A stretch of DNA of 41,520 nt from Chromera velia. Lineage: Eukaryota; Sar; Chromeraceae. A model generated the notes under the pieces. It was not told the origin of the DNA. It searched no databases and saw nothing but the letters and a program-made list of their open reading frames with translations. The DNA lies in assembly GCA_018398765.1 (NCBI GenBank), contig JAHBMJ010000741.1:1-41520 (forward strand), written 5' to 3'. The translations under genes were made by a program, and so were the position numbers. Positions 34,747 to 41,520 of the stretch are shown one piece after another; position 1 is the first letter of the stretch; the number at the start of each line of letters is the position of its first letter.

Positions 34747-35715
34747 AAGTGTGTGTGTGTGTATGGGTGAGAAAGTCAGTGAGTGAGTGAGTGAGTGAGT
34801 GAGTGACCGTGTGTGAAGAAAACATGCGGAACCTGTGTGTTGAGAAGCAGGCAGGCAATCAGAGGAGTTCCTCATGAGAAGAATTGGACCAATCCCGGCG
34901 AATTTCCTCAGCTCCTTACGAGGGCATACATGTAGACAGATTTCATGACTTTTCTTGTCCCCTTGACACCACTGCCCGTTGTGCGTCTATTTGGCATCGA
35001 GACCTGCTTTTTCTTCACTCACCGCTGTCTCTCTTTTTGAATCATTTTGAGGGCGTAGTGGCGGTTATCTCTGACACCTTTCGCGTCGTAGACAACCCCC
35101 GTGCTGTAAATACGCAGAGAAACATAGAGACAGAAAGACAGAATGGTTCATGTGAAAAGTCACAATCAAACAGTACACCGATGCAAGTCGCAATAATTCA
35201 CAGACACAAGAACACCCTCGATTAAAGCAGGCCGAAACGCATACGTACAGCAGATAGTGTAGGACGGGTTTGTAAGTGTCACGACCAGCAGTTGAAAAGG
35301 GAGAGTAAGTCTAAAGACATGTATTCGCATGTATCCATACATACCATCGAATCAGGGACTTTCCGGAAGATCGAAAGTTCAATAACAAAGATGAAAGGCG
35401 ATCAAAAAGAAGCGGGCTGAGTTGATTCGACAAGCCTCAGCCGCTCCCGATCATTCCTTCGTTTTGAAATCACTTCATTTGTATGTATATATACTACTGA
35501 AATGCATGTATGCAGTCTCACTGCATGGAGGAATAGATTCATTCGATACACGTCTGGGGGATGACGACTGACTATCCACTGCCCAGCTTCTGTTCGAGAG
35601 TGTAGTGCACCAAGATGTCGTCTATTTGTTGGATCTTGGGCGGGCAGAAGGACAGAGAGAGGTGGGGAGACCCGGTGGTCGAGCTTGGTGCTGCTTGCTG
35701 AAGTGTCTCCTTCAT
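27674..35715 (-). CDS. CAMK/CDPK-like Ser/Thr protein kinase with DFD motif and long disordered tail, ten exons, 1,265 aa
   Basis: Exons in transcript order: 35715-35573, 35103-35023, 34505-34443, 34100-34038, 33743-33620, 32717-32512, 32239-32173, 31795-31649, 30925-30826 and 30477-27674. All are GT-AG and every phase joins. The kinase domain covers residues ~42-341. It has the glycine loop LGSGYTGVVY, ATP lysine K67 in YALKMI, the likely C-helix glutamate E80, and HRDVKLDN at 161-168 (base D163). D218-F-D replaces DFG; then come GTKEYMAPE ending at 252, SDVWSCGVILY and HPWL at 338-341. About 35 extra residues lie between the HRD and DFD motifs. All residues needed for phosphotransfer are present, so activity is expected but not shown. 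No EF-hands follow; residues 342-1265 are Gln/Ser/Pro/Gly-rich, with runs such as QQQQQQ, in one 2.8-kb exon. The start ATG has an A at -3. The group call rests on subdomains VIII-IX. Confidence 0.92.
30783..30812. repeat. (CA)n run near the kinase intron 9 donor
   Basis: About 15 CA units on the plus strand, so (TG)n in the transcript. It begins 14 nt after the donor GTAAGAATCTACAT. Confidence 0.85.
30926..30962 (-). repeat. (CCTG)n array ending in the kinase intron 8 acceptor
   Basis: In the transcript sense the intron ends with seven CCTG-type units that run straight into CAG at the exon boundary (exon starts at 30925). Confidence 0.85.
31010..31246. repeat. TTCC/TTTC tract in kinase intron 8
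   Basis: About 235 bp of nearly pure pyrimidine on the plus strand, hence purine-rich in the kinase transcript. Confidence 0.9.
33311..33619 (-). repeat. (GTGA)n array starting at the kinase intron 5 donor
   Basis: In transcript sense the donor reads GTCA, GTCA, GTGA, GAGA, TTTA and then GTGA for about 290 bp with GTAA variants. The array stays in four-base register with the donor, at least through its start. Confidence 0.85.
33864..33929. repeat. (CA)n(GA)n microsatellite in kinase intron 4
   Basis: A CA run followed by ATAGAGAGA repeats on the plus strand. A separate run of GCAT units at 33,746-33,762 abuts the acceptor of exon 5. Confidence 0.85.
34665..34806. repeat. Compound (GTGA)n(GCGA)n(GT)n microsatellite in kinase intron 2
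   Basis: Plus-strand GAGT units pass into GCGA units, then GT units, then GAGT units again. Open frames across it encode Ser-Leu-Thr-His repeats and are artefacts. Confidence 0.9.
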
Positions 35716-36039
35716 TGTTGGTGGTTGTTGACGCGAATTTTGATCGGGGCGTGAATCGACTCAATGAACAAGCCGAAAGAAACACAGAGTACAGCTGTGG
35801 AAGAAAGTACCCTGCCTGGCAGACGTCGAAGGGGAAATGTACAGAAGGCTGTCTGAAGATGAAGGCCAAGGCTGGGACACAGCTGGAAATTGAGATTTCC
35901 TTCCCCGATAGAACTGCCGGTTATCCTTCAACGTACGTCAACCAGAACGTTGATCGACGCTGTTGATAAGAACCGACTTTGTTTCTTTCTCTTTTGTTGA
36001 CACCGACGCAGATTGCCCCTCTTCGCTGTTATCTCTTCC
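35716..36039. promoter_or_regulatory. Divergent intergenic region between kinase and small gene
   Basis: The kinase starts at 35,715 on the minus strand and transcription to the right probably begins near 36,040. This ~320-bp stretch is therefore the likely shared promoter region. I see no motif that I can name. Confidence 0.3.
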
Positions 36040-36126
36040 TATCTGTACTGAGGAGAGACTTTGAAGATAGACGAGCAGAAGGATCGATGCTGGAGTTTGG
36101 GGATCAATTTCCAAGCTCGATGTTCG
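36040..36126 (+). other. Possible 5' UTR exon of the 36,950 gene
   Basis: The stretch ends at a strong donor, TTCG followed by GTGAGT at 36,127. A matching acceptor (GTCGCTCAG) ends at 36,935, 14 bp before the ATG at 36,950. The intervening 809 bp would be a 5' UTR intron. It holds an AT-rich part (36,180-36,440) and a CpG-rich part with an alternating CG run (36,441-36,660), which could be inserted DNA. The exon start is a guess. Confidence 0.3.
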
Positions 36127-36949
36127 GTGAGTTCCCCCCTTCCTTTCGCTTTTTGTGAGCTCTGTGGGGACTCAAAATTTCCTCTTGTGTGGAGCTCAAT
36201 TACTTCTATGAACCCAAATATTATTATATTTGCAGATCCATATGTACACATCGATCAGTTCGCGTTTTGATATATATATACACATCGACATTGATCGAAT
36301 TAATACATGGATATCGCGATAAATTTAATTGGATGATTATTAATCAATTGAATTCAGCTTACATACAGACGTCCCTTATTTGTATATATGTTGAACCTAT
36401 TAACTGAGTGAATAAGCCGCTAATAATTATTTTTTTTTTCGCGCTGTTTGCGCGCGCGCGCGGATTGGGGCCACATGTTGGAGCGAGGGGCTGCGTGCAT
36501 GACGGTTCATGCCACGATGCATGGCCCCGTAAAGTGCTGAAAACACCGAGTTGGGGGGCTCTTACAATTGAAATCAGAGCCGCGGGGCCGCGGGCGGATA
36601 TCACATATGGATATCACGCACGGAGTGGCACCGCGGGAGTGCACATTGACCTGCAATCATCTCCTGAATTCTCCTGATCGAGTCTTTGAGGTCACCACTG
36701 CATGAGACTACTTCGCACAGTTGTCTTTTGGACGGTTTGCCAACAGCAGGTACGCAGCTTAGTACGAAAGCGTTTGGTTGTTTGCAGTGTTTCTGTCGAC
36801 TGGCACTTGATGTAAAGAGATTGATCGATCGGTCGTGACTGCTGCTCGGCTTCCACAAAAATCATCCCGTAGATCATTCGTCTGAAACTTCTCTTCTTTT
36901 TTTCTGTTTCTGTTGTCGAATTCGTTGTCGCTCAGAAGGAAAAAGAGGA

Positions 36950-37276
36950 ATGGCGGACGTCGCTCTCTGCATCCAGAGTGCCGAGCTCAATTGGTTCAAA
37001 ACGCTAGAGCCCGGCACCCGGCTTTGTGACATGATAGACATGTACACAGCATTCTTGAAGAAGAGATACATCGGGGAGAGTGTAGCTGGGTTTTGGAAGC
37101 GCATCGAGAGTCTGGAGGTCAAGTACGGCAACAAAGTGCTCTTTCGGGATCACAGATTTGTATGGGAGGACGGAGAGAAGACGCTGGAACAGGTTGGGCT
37201 CGCCGACGGGCCGAACTTGTTTGCATCCTTCTCCATACAAGAGCATCGATTTGACAGTGCGGAAGAGCTGGTGTGA
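36950..37276 (+). CDS. Small 108-aa protein with ubiquitin-like organisation
   Basis: A single-exon frame from ATG (context GAGGAATGG) to TGA. The sequence has a hydrophobic first strand (VALCIQ), a helix-like middle (CDMIDMYTAFLKKRY), then LEVKYGNKVLFRD, EKTLEQVGLADG and LFASFSIQ. A 'y-G-x-x-L ... TL-x-x-x-G-L-x-D-G' ending is what ubiquitin-like beta-grasp proteins show. There is no C-terminal Gly-Gly, so it would not be a conjugated modifier as read. The frame is far more protein-like than its alternatives. No known family could be named, and the fold is an inference. It lies head-to-head with the kinase gene. Confidence 0.62.
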   Translation: MADVALCIQSAELNWFKTLEPGTRLCDMIDMYTAFLKKRYIGESVAGFWKRIESLEVKYGNKVLFRDHRFVWEDGEKTLEQVGLADGPNLFASFSIQEHRFDSAEELV

Positions 37277-37820
37277 GAAGGGAGCTAGAATCAAGGGTCA
37301 GGGTCCTGCCTTCTGGTGATGGACCGTGGGCAGTCTGTGCCCCCTCTTGGGCCGAGCTTTGGGAGACCATGGGGGGACTTTTGGGTCCCACAAGTCTGTC
37401 TGCTCCTTTCCGCTGCCCGACCGGTCCTTCCACCCTGAGAGGGCGGTCGCCTCTCTTCGAGAAGCCGCGACTTCTTGAAGAAACAGGAAAGAGGGAAGGG
37501 AGAAGGAGGACACGAGGGTGCAAAAGAGAATTACAGAAGAGAGGGTTCCAGAACAAATTGAGTTCCGGGCGTGCTGCGATTGAAGAGAAGTGCATGTATC
37601 CACTACACTCATTTCGTTTCGTTTCGCTTCTTTTTCTCTCTTGATTCTCTGTAGGCACAGAGCAGGTTTCCTCGGATGGTGTTCTTTTCTTGACACTCTT
37701 CCAATCCGCCCATTTGCTCAAGCAAATTTTGGTGAAGGTACAGCCGGGGCAGTTGTGGTCGTTTTCTTTTTTTGGTACTTTGTTTAGTCACTGTGCTTGT
37801 GCTGACTGATTTGGATTCAG
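37277..37820. other. 3' flank of the small gene
   Basis: Open frames exist on both strands but overlap and carry no recognised motif. Nothing is annotated. Confidence 0.35.
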
Positions 37821-38195
37821 TCAGCAAGTGCAAGTAGAAGCCAGCTGTTTGTTGTGTTCAGCAGCCGACGACCGAGCAAGGATTTCTGCAGACAAGTCTT
37901 TTTGCACTTGGATGTAGGAGAGGTCGACTGACCTCGTTTGGAGAAAGGAAGGAAGGAAGTCAGAAAGAAGACACCCCTTTCCCTTTTTGGTCTCTGGATC
38001 GAGGACGGGAATCTGTTGCGGCGGTGAAGGCAAGGAACTGCCACGCAGAACGAAACATCAAGACAGTCGAAGAGGCGGACGTATCCCGCAGTGCTCACTG
38101 ATTTTGCGGTGTCGTCTTCGAGATCTCTGGGTTGGCAAAACTGCTGGCGAGAAAAGAAGTTCTGAGAAGTTGGTGTAATGAAAGCCGTGCCTTGC
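37821..38195 (-). CDS. Candidate 3' exons of an unidentified gene
   Basis: A last exon 38,037-37,821 follows acceptor GTGGCAG and ends in TGA. It encodes SLPSPPQQIPVLDPETKKG and, later, VDLSYIQVQKDLSAEIL. An exon 38,195-38,099 follows CTCTTCAG, ends at GTGAGC and joins it in phase, encoding KARLSLHQLLRTSF and FANPEISKTTPQN. The composition is that of an ordinary soluble protein. No start was found upstream: an in-frame TGA precedes the first piece, so an earlier exon is needed. It might be broken by the repeat at 38.5 kb. No function can be assigned. Confidence 0.35.
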
Positions 38196-38517
38196 CTGAA
38201 GAGATACGATTGATTTTCTTGTTTCATTCACGAGTTGTCAGTTGAGTGGGAATATTCACATTTAGGTGTGCTTGGCAATGCGTGCAATGCGTTCATATTT
38301 GTGTGATCGATTGATTGAGTCGCATGCAATGAGTCTCGAGGGGAAGTCTCTTCGCCTTGATGCATTTGTGTCCCAGCCTGCGTCGTGAGCTGTCGTTAGT
38401 CATGACTTATGTAAGTTATGATGTTTCCGTTTAAGCTGTATCCTTTTTCGATCCTTTCTTCGTTTGTCTATCATGCATTCAACACTAGATTCAGCACTAG
38501 TTATTCGAAGGATCTGC

Positions 38518-38742
38518 GAAAAGGTTGGCACCGCCACTGGGCGGGTGCGCCCACCTTTCCAAACATCCGCCGTCCTCACTCGCAGGAGTCTGGCAGGGCC
38601 ACGGCATGCTGTTGAGATACCGGGGCTACGATCTGTATTTGGAAGTGAATTAATTGAATTAAACAGCATGCATACATTAAAAGATGCAGATTAAACAAAG
38701 ATACGAAACAATAATAAGAGTTTGAAGAAGACAACAGACCCG
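38518..38742 (+). repeat. Dispersed repeat, copy A
   Basis: It shares about 225 bp with copy B at 40,527. The match runs from AAAAGGTTGGC, through CCGCCACTGGGCGGG (a CCGCC/GGCGG hairpin) and CAGGAGTCTGGCAGGGCCAC, to GAAGACAACAGACCCG. Identity is about 90% by eye, in the same orientation. There is no terminal inverted repeat, no TG...CA ends and no B box. Confidence 0.85.
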
Positions 38743-38785
38743 GACTGGCAGTTTTCTTAAACGTCTTATGTGAACAAGAGGCTAA

Positions 38786-39421
38786 GGCTATCACCCTAGA
38801 CTAGCCAACCTCTTCGCTGGTGCTCTGTCAGCGGGCGAAGATCGTCTGTCGATTAGACCCTTCAGAGACGGATTGCTCAGACTGAGCATGAACTGTGGGA
38901 AGCGAGAGATGTCGGGGTCGCAGGGCAGCAGTGAGTACAGGTGGACTGCTGAAAGATTTGGACAGGTTGTGCTTGTGCGTCGACCGGCAGGTGCCGTTGG
39001 AAGAGAACTGATAGAGTTCGAGATGTTTAACATCTTCTCCGGTTGTTTTTTTATGCGCTGCTTCTCCCTTGCGGAGTGGTTCTTCTCTCTTGGTGTCCCG
39101 GATATGATCTTTGCAGACCCAGCAGATCACGAAGAAATTCTCTGGCAGACGGCAGGAGTCGGAGTCTCACTCGCACTCCAAGTTCCACCCTGGTTGCAGA
39201 CGGCGAGACCGGGTGTCGAGCGACATGTCCGAGAGCAACAGCATGCACAACAGCAGCAGATGCGAGCAGAAGGAAGTGAGGTCAAGTCCCACCAGAAAGC
39301 AGCCGGCAAGTGCCGAAAGGTGGTTGATTCCCAGAGAGAGGGGAAAGAGTCAACATCGGTTGAGCTTGTGGGAGAGAAAAGAAGAAAGAGAAAGAGAAAG
39401 CGAAAGCGAAAGCGAAAGTAA
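38786..39421 (+). CDS. Open frame of unknown function between the two dispersed repeats
   Basis: The frame is open for 211 codons before TAA at 39,419-39,421; the first ATG in it is at 38,888 (177 aa). It encodes NLFAGALSAGEDRLSIRPF upstream of that ATG, PADHEEILWQTAG and a Gln run in the middle, and ends in alternating Lys/Arg. A donor GTGAGT at 38,931 and acceptor TTTGCAG at 39,116 bound a 186-bp segment, a multiple of three, so the frame holds whether or not it is spliced. The product is not recognised. Its place between two direct repeats leaves open that it belongs to a mobile element. Confidence 0.33.
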   Translation, partial: GYHPRLANLFAGALSAGEDRLSIRPFRDGLLRLSMNCGKREMSGSQGSSEYRWTAERFGQVVLVRRPAGAVGRELIEFEMFNIFSGCFFMRCFSLAEWFFSLGVPDMIFADPADHEEILWQTAGVGVSLALQVPPWLQTARPGVERHVREQQHAQQQQMRAEGSEVKSHQKAAGKCRKVVDSQREGKESTSVELVGEKRRKRKRKRKRKRK

Positions 39422-39950
39422 AAGCAAAGGAGGTCAAGGTGCAGTGAGCCTAGAAGTGAGCATGCATTGGGTCAGAACAACTAACATCTGACTGGAAGAA
39501 GCCCTCGCCAGAAGCCAGTGGAAAGAGTGAGAAGCGGAGAGAGAGGAGAACGCCGGAAAGCAAGAGATGGAGACAGTACAAGAAGTACGAGAAGTGCGGG
39601 GGACAAAGATCAAAAGACAGTCAGTCTGAAATGGTGAAGTGGACGAATGAGACAGAGAGAAAAGGACGGAGATGGAGACAAAGGAAAAGGGGGCAAAGGA
39701 ATAAAAGAACGCGAACAGAAGCACTGAGCAGTCGCAGCGGGTCAGAAAGCTCCATGATAGAAGAGTTTTTCCAGGTGGCAAGCCGAGGGGGGAGTGTAAA
39801 GCACCCTTCCGTCTTTTCTGCTGAACAGAGACCAGAAGGAACCAAAAGATGAGAAGTGAGAGAAGATGCTTTGAACGTTCGGGTGCAAGAGATGAAGGCA
39901 GAAAGTCTTAGAAACCAATCGACTAGAAAGTGGAGTTTGTCAATTACAGT

Positions 39951-40142
39951 ATGTATGATCGAACTCTCAGTATACCTGTGGAAGATGGCAGCTCAACAAG
40001 CGGCTCCCTTCCTCACAGTGAGGGACGGGAACGAAGCCTCCAGGCATCGGGTGAAAAGGGGGGAGCAGCAGCCTCTCCAGGCAGCAACAAGGTCGCCCGA
40101 TGCTCTAGTAGAGTGGGAAAAGACTTTGAGAGAAAGAAATGA
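39951..40142 (+). CDS. Candidate terminal exon, 63 residues
   Basis: After an acceptor-like CAATTACAG the frame encodes MYDRTLSIPVEDGSSTSG, then a Ser/Gly/Lys-rich part, and ends in TGA. It may belong with the frame at 38.8-39.4 kb or with the Ser/Arg-rich frame 39,631-39,852, but I could not join them. Between 39,422 and 39,950 the sequence is purine-rich, with short Lys/Glu-rich frames broken by stops. Confidence 0.25.
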   Translation: MYDRTLSIPVEDGSSTSGSLPHSEGRERSLQASGEKGGAAASPGSNKVARCSSRVGKDFERKK

Positions 40143-40526
40143 GGAGATAAAGGGTGTGGACATCTCTTCCTGGGAAATCAAATTTGGATAAGACTTTGAA
40201 GGCGTTGAAGGAGCGAAGACCGACCACAGATTAAAGAGATGAAAGAAAACTTTAAGGGGGGAGGGTGAAAGGGAATTGAAGGAACGAATTAGAAGGAAGA
40301 AAAAAAAAAGAAAAGAAATAATCAGATGATCAAAACGACTTGCATGAAAAGAAAGAAGCAGTCACAGTGATGTAAACATCGATAAGAAGGCTTACTGATA
40401 AGAAAGCGTAAAGAAGCAGGGATGTAAAGCAAAAGACTCGAATTAAGGTGGGGAGAGCGGAGGAGAGGAAGTGAGAGGAAGTGGAAGCTTGTGACAGCTC
40501 GTGAGCTCGTCAGATGAGAGGTTTTT
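40143..40526. other. Purine-rich spacer
   Basis: Mostly A and G on the plus strand, with no coding region supported. Confidence 0.4.
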
Positions 40527-40765
40527 CAAAAGGGTTGGCGCCGCCACTGGGCGGGTGTGCCCACCTTTCCAAATATCTGCCGCCCTCACTCGCAGGAGTC
40601 TGGCAGGGCCACGGCATGCCGTTGAGGTACCGGGGCTACGATCTGTGACTGGAAGCGAATTAATTGAATTAAACAGCATGCATGCATTAAAAGATACAGA
40701 TTAAACAAAAACATGAAACAACCTAGCGAAACAACAATAAGAGTGGGAAGAAGACAACAGACCCG
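40527..40765 (+). repeat. Dispersed repeat, copy B
   Basis: Second copy of the repeat at 38,518. It carries a ~14-bp insertion (CCTAGCGAAACAAC) near its 3' end, and the match ends at ACAGACCCG. The following 200 bp are CpG-rich and not shared with copy A. Confidence 0.85.
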
Positions 40766-41288
40766 TGAGGATATCGCGCACCGCCATGCATCGCGGGAAC
40801 GCGTTCGCTCGTTCTCGCGCGCGGGAGCCCGGCATGAACATCACGGCAAACAAGCGTACACAGGTGACTTCCGGGACCAACTTTATGGAGCAGGCCGCGG
40901 AAGTTCGCACAACAGCTTGTGGGGTCCAGCGTTGCAGGCCGCGTGATTTGAGCTCGGAAATTGATCAGCCGTGTCCCAAAAATTGCACTTTGACAGTTTG
41001 AGAGCGCTTTGATGGATTCATTGACCTTCTAGGGATTTGACATTCTTCTTTTACATATGAACCGAACTTAAGTGACTTGATGTTTCTTTGTACTGTCATT
41101 ATGCCTAGAGAAGGCGCAGGAAGCGCCGTTTGGCGGGGGAGTCGATAGGACCCCCCACAGACATTTCCAATGGTGACGTCAGCGAGTTCCGTCTCCTGAA
41201 TTTTTTGTTTGAAAAATCCTTCTGATTCTATCTCTCTCTGGACGGTGTTTGGAGTCCGCCGTCCTTGTTTTTCTTCGTCGGTCCCCGG
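40766..41288 (+). promoter_or_regulatory. Upstream region of the right-edge gene
   Basis: 40,766-40,960 is CpG-rich without a credible frame. The 8-bp palindrome TGACGTCA, identical to a cAMP-response-type element, sits at 41,174-41,181, about 108 bp before the ATG at 41,289. Its role here is inferred only from position. Confidence 0.3.
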
Positions 41289-41520
41289 ATGTCTTTCCTG
41301 AAGAACCGGGTTACTGGCGAGAGGCGTTCCTCCCTCTCGCCTCGCTCTCAGTCAGTTCCACCGATGGAGTCTTTGCCGTCTCGTGAGATAGACCAACAAA
41401 ACAAAAATGTTTCTTCCTCTTCCCTTCCCTTCAGAAAAGATGAGGACCCGAATGGGCACCCTCTTCTTCTTCCCTCCCACACCCCGGTGACTGAGGACCC
41501 GACTGGGCACCCTCTGGCCC
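41289..41520 (+). CDS. N-terminal part of an unidentified gene running off the window
   Basis: ATG at 41,289 opens a frame that stays open to the window end (77 codons). The start is basic and Ser-rich (MSFLKNRVTGERRSSLS). The phrase EDPNGHPL recurs as EDPTGHPL 17 residues later, because a 51-bp DNA unit begins to repeat at 41,441 and 41,492. This is likely the first of several 17-residue repeats. It could be a host repeat protein or the start of a retroelement Gag; nothing here decides. Confidence 0.4.
   Translation, partial: MSFLKNRVTGERRSSLSPRSQSVPPMESLPSREIDQQNKNVSSSSLPFRKDEDPNGHPLLLPSHTPVTEDPTGHPLA

Noticed and set aside
36441-36660. CpG-rich segment as a gene or origin
   Set aside because: It shows only composition and an alternating CG run; no frame or motif was supported. 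Similar patches at 1.75, 20.2 and 40.8 kb share only short phrases.

Overview
The window reads as nuclear DNA of a microbial eukaryote. It has spliced genes with GT-AG introns, Ty1/copia and non-LTR retroelement remains, long minisatellites and a very high density of tetranucleotide microsatellites. The triple CCCH zinc-finger protein and the CAMK/CDPK-like kinase, each with a long Ser/Pro/Gln-rich tail, suggest an alveolate. A chromerid such as Chromera velia is my best guess, but this is an inference from style, not a species match.

Layout. 1-3.9 kb: hairpin repeats, a tRNA-like sequence, and a decayed Ty1/copia reverse transcriptase/RNase H frame with three in-frame stops. 4.1-9.3 kb: one large satellite domain, with a ~28-bp repeat at both edges, three-part monomers at 4.3-5.3 kb, a 104-bp dimeric satellite at 5.6-6.6 kb and diverged monomers at 7.7-8.3 kb. 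It is interrupted by a 1,016-bp AT-rich DNA element with ~200-bp terminal inverted repeats and a 4-bp target duplication. 10.1-11 kb: a 5'-truncated non-LTR retroelement end with an (ATC)n tail.

Genes. (1) 12,666-17,131 (+): a six-exon, 896-aa protein with three CCCH zinc fingers. (2) 27,674-35,715 (-): a ten-exon, 1,265-aa protein kinase. I joined all ten exons in phase from the glycine loop to the subdomain XI HPWL, and the DFG motif reads DFD. (3) 36,950-37,276 (+): a 108-aa protein with a ubiquitin-like look. Weaker candidate frames lie at 37.8-38.2 kb (-), 38.8-39.4 kb (+), 39.95-40.14 kb (+) and 23.3 kb (+). A gene entering the right edge starts at 41,289. A ~230-bp dispersed repeat occurs twice, at 38.5 and 40.5 kb.

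The most unusual signal is at the splice sites. In both large genes, tetranucleotide arrays begin at the intron donor GT and stay in four-base register with it, or run directly into the acceptor CAG. The 10.5 kb between the convergent CCCH and kinase genes is mostly microsatellite and polypyrimidine sequence with no gene I can support firmly.
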